Source of the DNA: Porites lobata
Lineage: Eukaryota > Cnidaria > Anthozoa > Scleractinia > Poritidae
Direction of reading: 5' to 3'
Length of the DNA: 64,000 bases
Assembly: GCA_942486035.1 (NCBI GenBank)
Contig: CALNXK010000030.1
Span: 2,270,001-2,334,000, forward strand
A program made the position numbers and the translations under genes. The notes below the pieces were generated by a model. That model saw only the letters and a program-made list of their open reading frames with translations. It did no database searches and was not told the DNA's origin. Positions 61,790 through 64,000 of this stretch are shown here, piece after piece. Numbering within the stretch: position 1 is the stretch's first letter; every line of letters begins with the position of its first letter.

Positions 61790-63059
61790 CCTGATAACAC
61801 GTCGAACCTTACATAACTCAAATCTCGAGCAAACTCGAACAAAAATCGATTTCCGTCGGATTTTCTCCATAGCGGAGCTCTCGCGCGCGAAGCGCGCTTG
61901 GGGGAGCACCATGGGTAAGAAAATGAAGTAATCTACCCATCCGAGGACATTTGGTAATCACGTGACCGAACGCCCTCCCGCCCGACCGACCGTTCGTCCG
62001 CACCACAGGCAAACCAATGTAACATAACTCAATCAACACTTTCGCGGGAAATCGCATAGCCACCGGCGTCTTGTAAAGCAGAGACAGCTAAAGAGTCAAT
62101 AAAGACGAAAACGGAAAGCGAAAATTGTTTCTTTATCCGTGTTGTCTAAACTATTAAGCTTAGAGAAAAAGAGAAAGTAGGCGCCAGGCCAGCGAAGCTC
62201 AACGAGAAAAAGGGCGACAGAGATCTAGAGCGAGAGATAAAAAAAAAAAGGCGAAATTTTTTTGATGGAAGAACAACATGAAAATTCGCTTCGCTCTCAG
62301 TGCAAATGCGTCTTGAAGAAAGATCACGGATGGCAAGCAGAACTATCGTGCGTTACCTAAGCGGAATTTGGAGCCGTTGGAGCGAATTTACGGCCGTTTT
62401 CCTTCGGTGGATCCTTCGGGCCGCTTCGCTGAAGTCCCCAACCTTGGTAAACCTTATAAAGAGAGAGAAAACCGTTTAGGAGAGACGTAACACACATTTT
62501 ATTTACTGTAAACTGTTTTTTATTGAATCTTTTCATTTTCGTAGGTTACAGAAACGATAAGTTTTTTTTCCCATACAAATCCTTATATTTCGAGTGTTAC
62601 CCTCGCCGATGCTCATATTTCGAGCTTGGGTTACCTGTGCATTTACTGTAATTTTACCCCCAGTAACTCGAACCCTCGATAAACCCTCGATAACTCGAAT
62701 TATGTTTTTTAAAAGAGCGTGATAATTCGAAAAAAAACGCAGTGAGCTGAAGTCCAAAACATTGAATTTCTCTTTTTAAAAAAAACGCATATTCTTTCTC
62801 TTTAAGCTTGAAACTTCACTTTTTTGTCAGTTCAATTTAAATACAATGTTAAGCGTTTTAATCAAGCTTTAATGCTCAATTTCTTTTTCAAAACATCTGA
62901 AACACTAATATATCTCTTGGTGAAGTGTGCATGATAGTTGTATTCCCTCCCCATCCATTTGCTTATCAGTTGCTTATTCCCGGTTATTTGCTTTGAACTC
63001 CCGATATCTCGAACTGTTTTCGATTTCCCTTGAAGTTACGAGTTATCGGGAGTCGACTG
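61781..63059. mobile_element. 1.28-kb CAGTCGACTCC-ended DNA element
   Basis: The left end CAGTCGACTCCTGATAACAC and the right end GAGTTATCGGGAGTCGACTG are inverted with few mismatches. TA flanks both sides (61779-61780 and 63060-63061), which fits Tc1/mariner or pogo/Tigger transposition. The interior has repeated AACTCGAA words and a G/C-rich part at 61900-62420. I found no DDE transposase, so this copy is non-autonomous. Confidence 0.7.
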
Positions 63060-63061
63060 TA

Positions 63062-64000
63062 CCTGTGTGATATCGCTAATGAGTCCTAATACATATGAAA
63101 CAGCTGTGCATGCTGTGGCTTTTATTGCTCCATTGACATGAATATAAAAAAGGGGTATGAGTGAAAGAAAAATGATGATGTTTGTTTTTGCAGCGCAGGT
63201 GGCCTGGATGCAAAATAAATCGCAAATAGCACTCTTCCGGTAATGATTCTGCTATTAAGAAACTCAACAACCTGTTTTCGGTCAATGAAAGGGCTTAAAC
63301 GTAATCTAAGACAGCCAAATCTCCTAAAAATATTTCCTATTTTATTGTATTGCATCTAATATACAGAATATATTCTCGTGATTAACCTTAAAATGGAAAG
63401 AGATAGAGCCGTGGAAGGAGGGTATATTAGGAGATACACTACGGCCATGCAGAGCTAGAGAGAGAGAGAGACTTGTGTCAACAGACACTCCTTTATATAG
63501 CTTCAAATGAAGTGAGAAAAAGTGAAAATTTTTACTTTTTATTGAGGAGAACCAGGGAAAAAGGTTGACCTTTCTTTTTTCACTTCAGCAACGCGCATTC
63601 GAATTCACCAAGATAATATTTTGGACTGGTTTTGCAAACACCTTCTTTGTTGCACGTCCGTGACTTCTATTTTTAGTTATCTCGGTGCTAGAACTGCTGT
63701 CTCATCCCGCCTGGATCGAGATAAATAACGCCTCACTTTCTTCATTTCTGATCCAATTCTTATTTATGTTTTCTATTTTTTCCCCATTTGTTGCTCAAAC
63801 GTTTGTGCAGTTTTCCAACCGTAACCTTCAAAAGAAGCCGAACCATATAAACTGGCTGTCGATCTATGCCTGGAAGTAGATATGCATTGTTGGTTTTTAC
63901 TGACTCAAAAGGTGCTCTGATCTAACTCGTTGCCACAAGATTCTAAAAGCTCTTATTGTAAAAACGAAAGTGCAAAGGACATGTAGTCTTCTGTAAACAT
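63062..64000. other. gene-free stretch at window end
   Basis: No exon is supported. A short GA dinucleotide run lies near 63453-63470. An exon of a gene beyond the window cannot be ruled out. Confidence 0.5.

Noticed and set aside
1..64000. CRISPR arrays, bacterial operons or phage genes
   Set aside because: No regularly spaced direct repeats with unique spacers are present, and gene structure is clearly eukaryotic.

Overview
The window is eukaryotic. It is AT-rich, has very low coding density, GT-AG introns, abundant short inverted-repeat DNA elements and no operons. Gene content and several foldback repeats that I recognise as typical of anthozoan genomes point to a cnidarian, most likely a reef-building (scleractinian) coral. 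The organism call is inference; the genus cannot be read from the sequence.

Three protein-coding genes can be supported. (1) At 19075-20568 (+) there is an intronless class A GPCR of 497 residues. It keeps the amine-receptor pocket residues but lacks the usual TM3-ECL2 disulfide and nearly all of ECL2. (2) At 39336-25769 (-) there is a glycerol-3-phosphate acyltransferase of the GPAT3/GPAT4 family. I reconstructed it as 15 coding exons, 428 residues, with all phases consistent, one GC-AG intron and acyltransferase motifs split across exons. (3) At 46549-47797 (+) there is the homeobox gene hhex in two coding exons, 194 residues. One pseudogene is visible, a hAT transposase relic on the minus strand at 17809-17381, inside a 942-bp element with terminal inverted repeats.

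Layout: 1-16.1 kb holds no recognisable gene, only foldback elements and low-complexity tracts. A three-copy tandem repeat of about 270 bp (16.15-16.97 kb) and the hAT relic (17.2-18.1 kb) follow, then the GPCR (19.1-20.6 kb). A repeat-filled spacer contains a tRNA-like sequence split by a TA-flanked element (24.1-24.3 kb). The acyltransferase (25.8-39.3 kb) carries about a dozen inverted-repeat elements in its introns. A spacer leads to hhex (46.5-47.8 kb), and the rest (47.8-64 kb) is non-coding with a cluster of inverted-repeat elements after 59.3 kb.

The three genes have unrelated roles (signalling, glycerolipid synthesis, transcription), and nothing suggests they work as a cluster. The most distinctive content is the receptor architecture and several repeat families, two of which show recurrent termini with identifiable target-site duplications.
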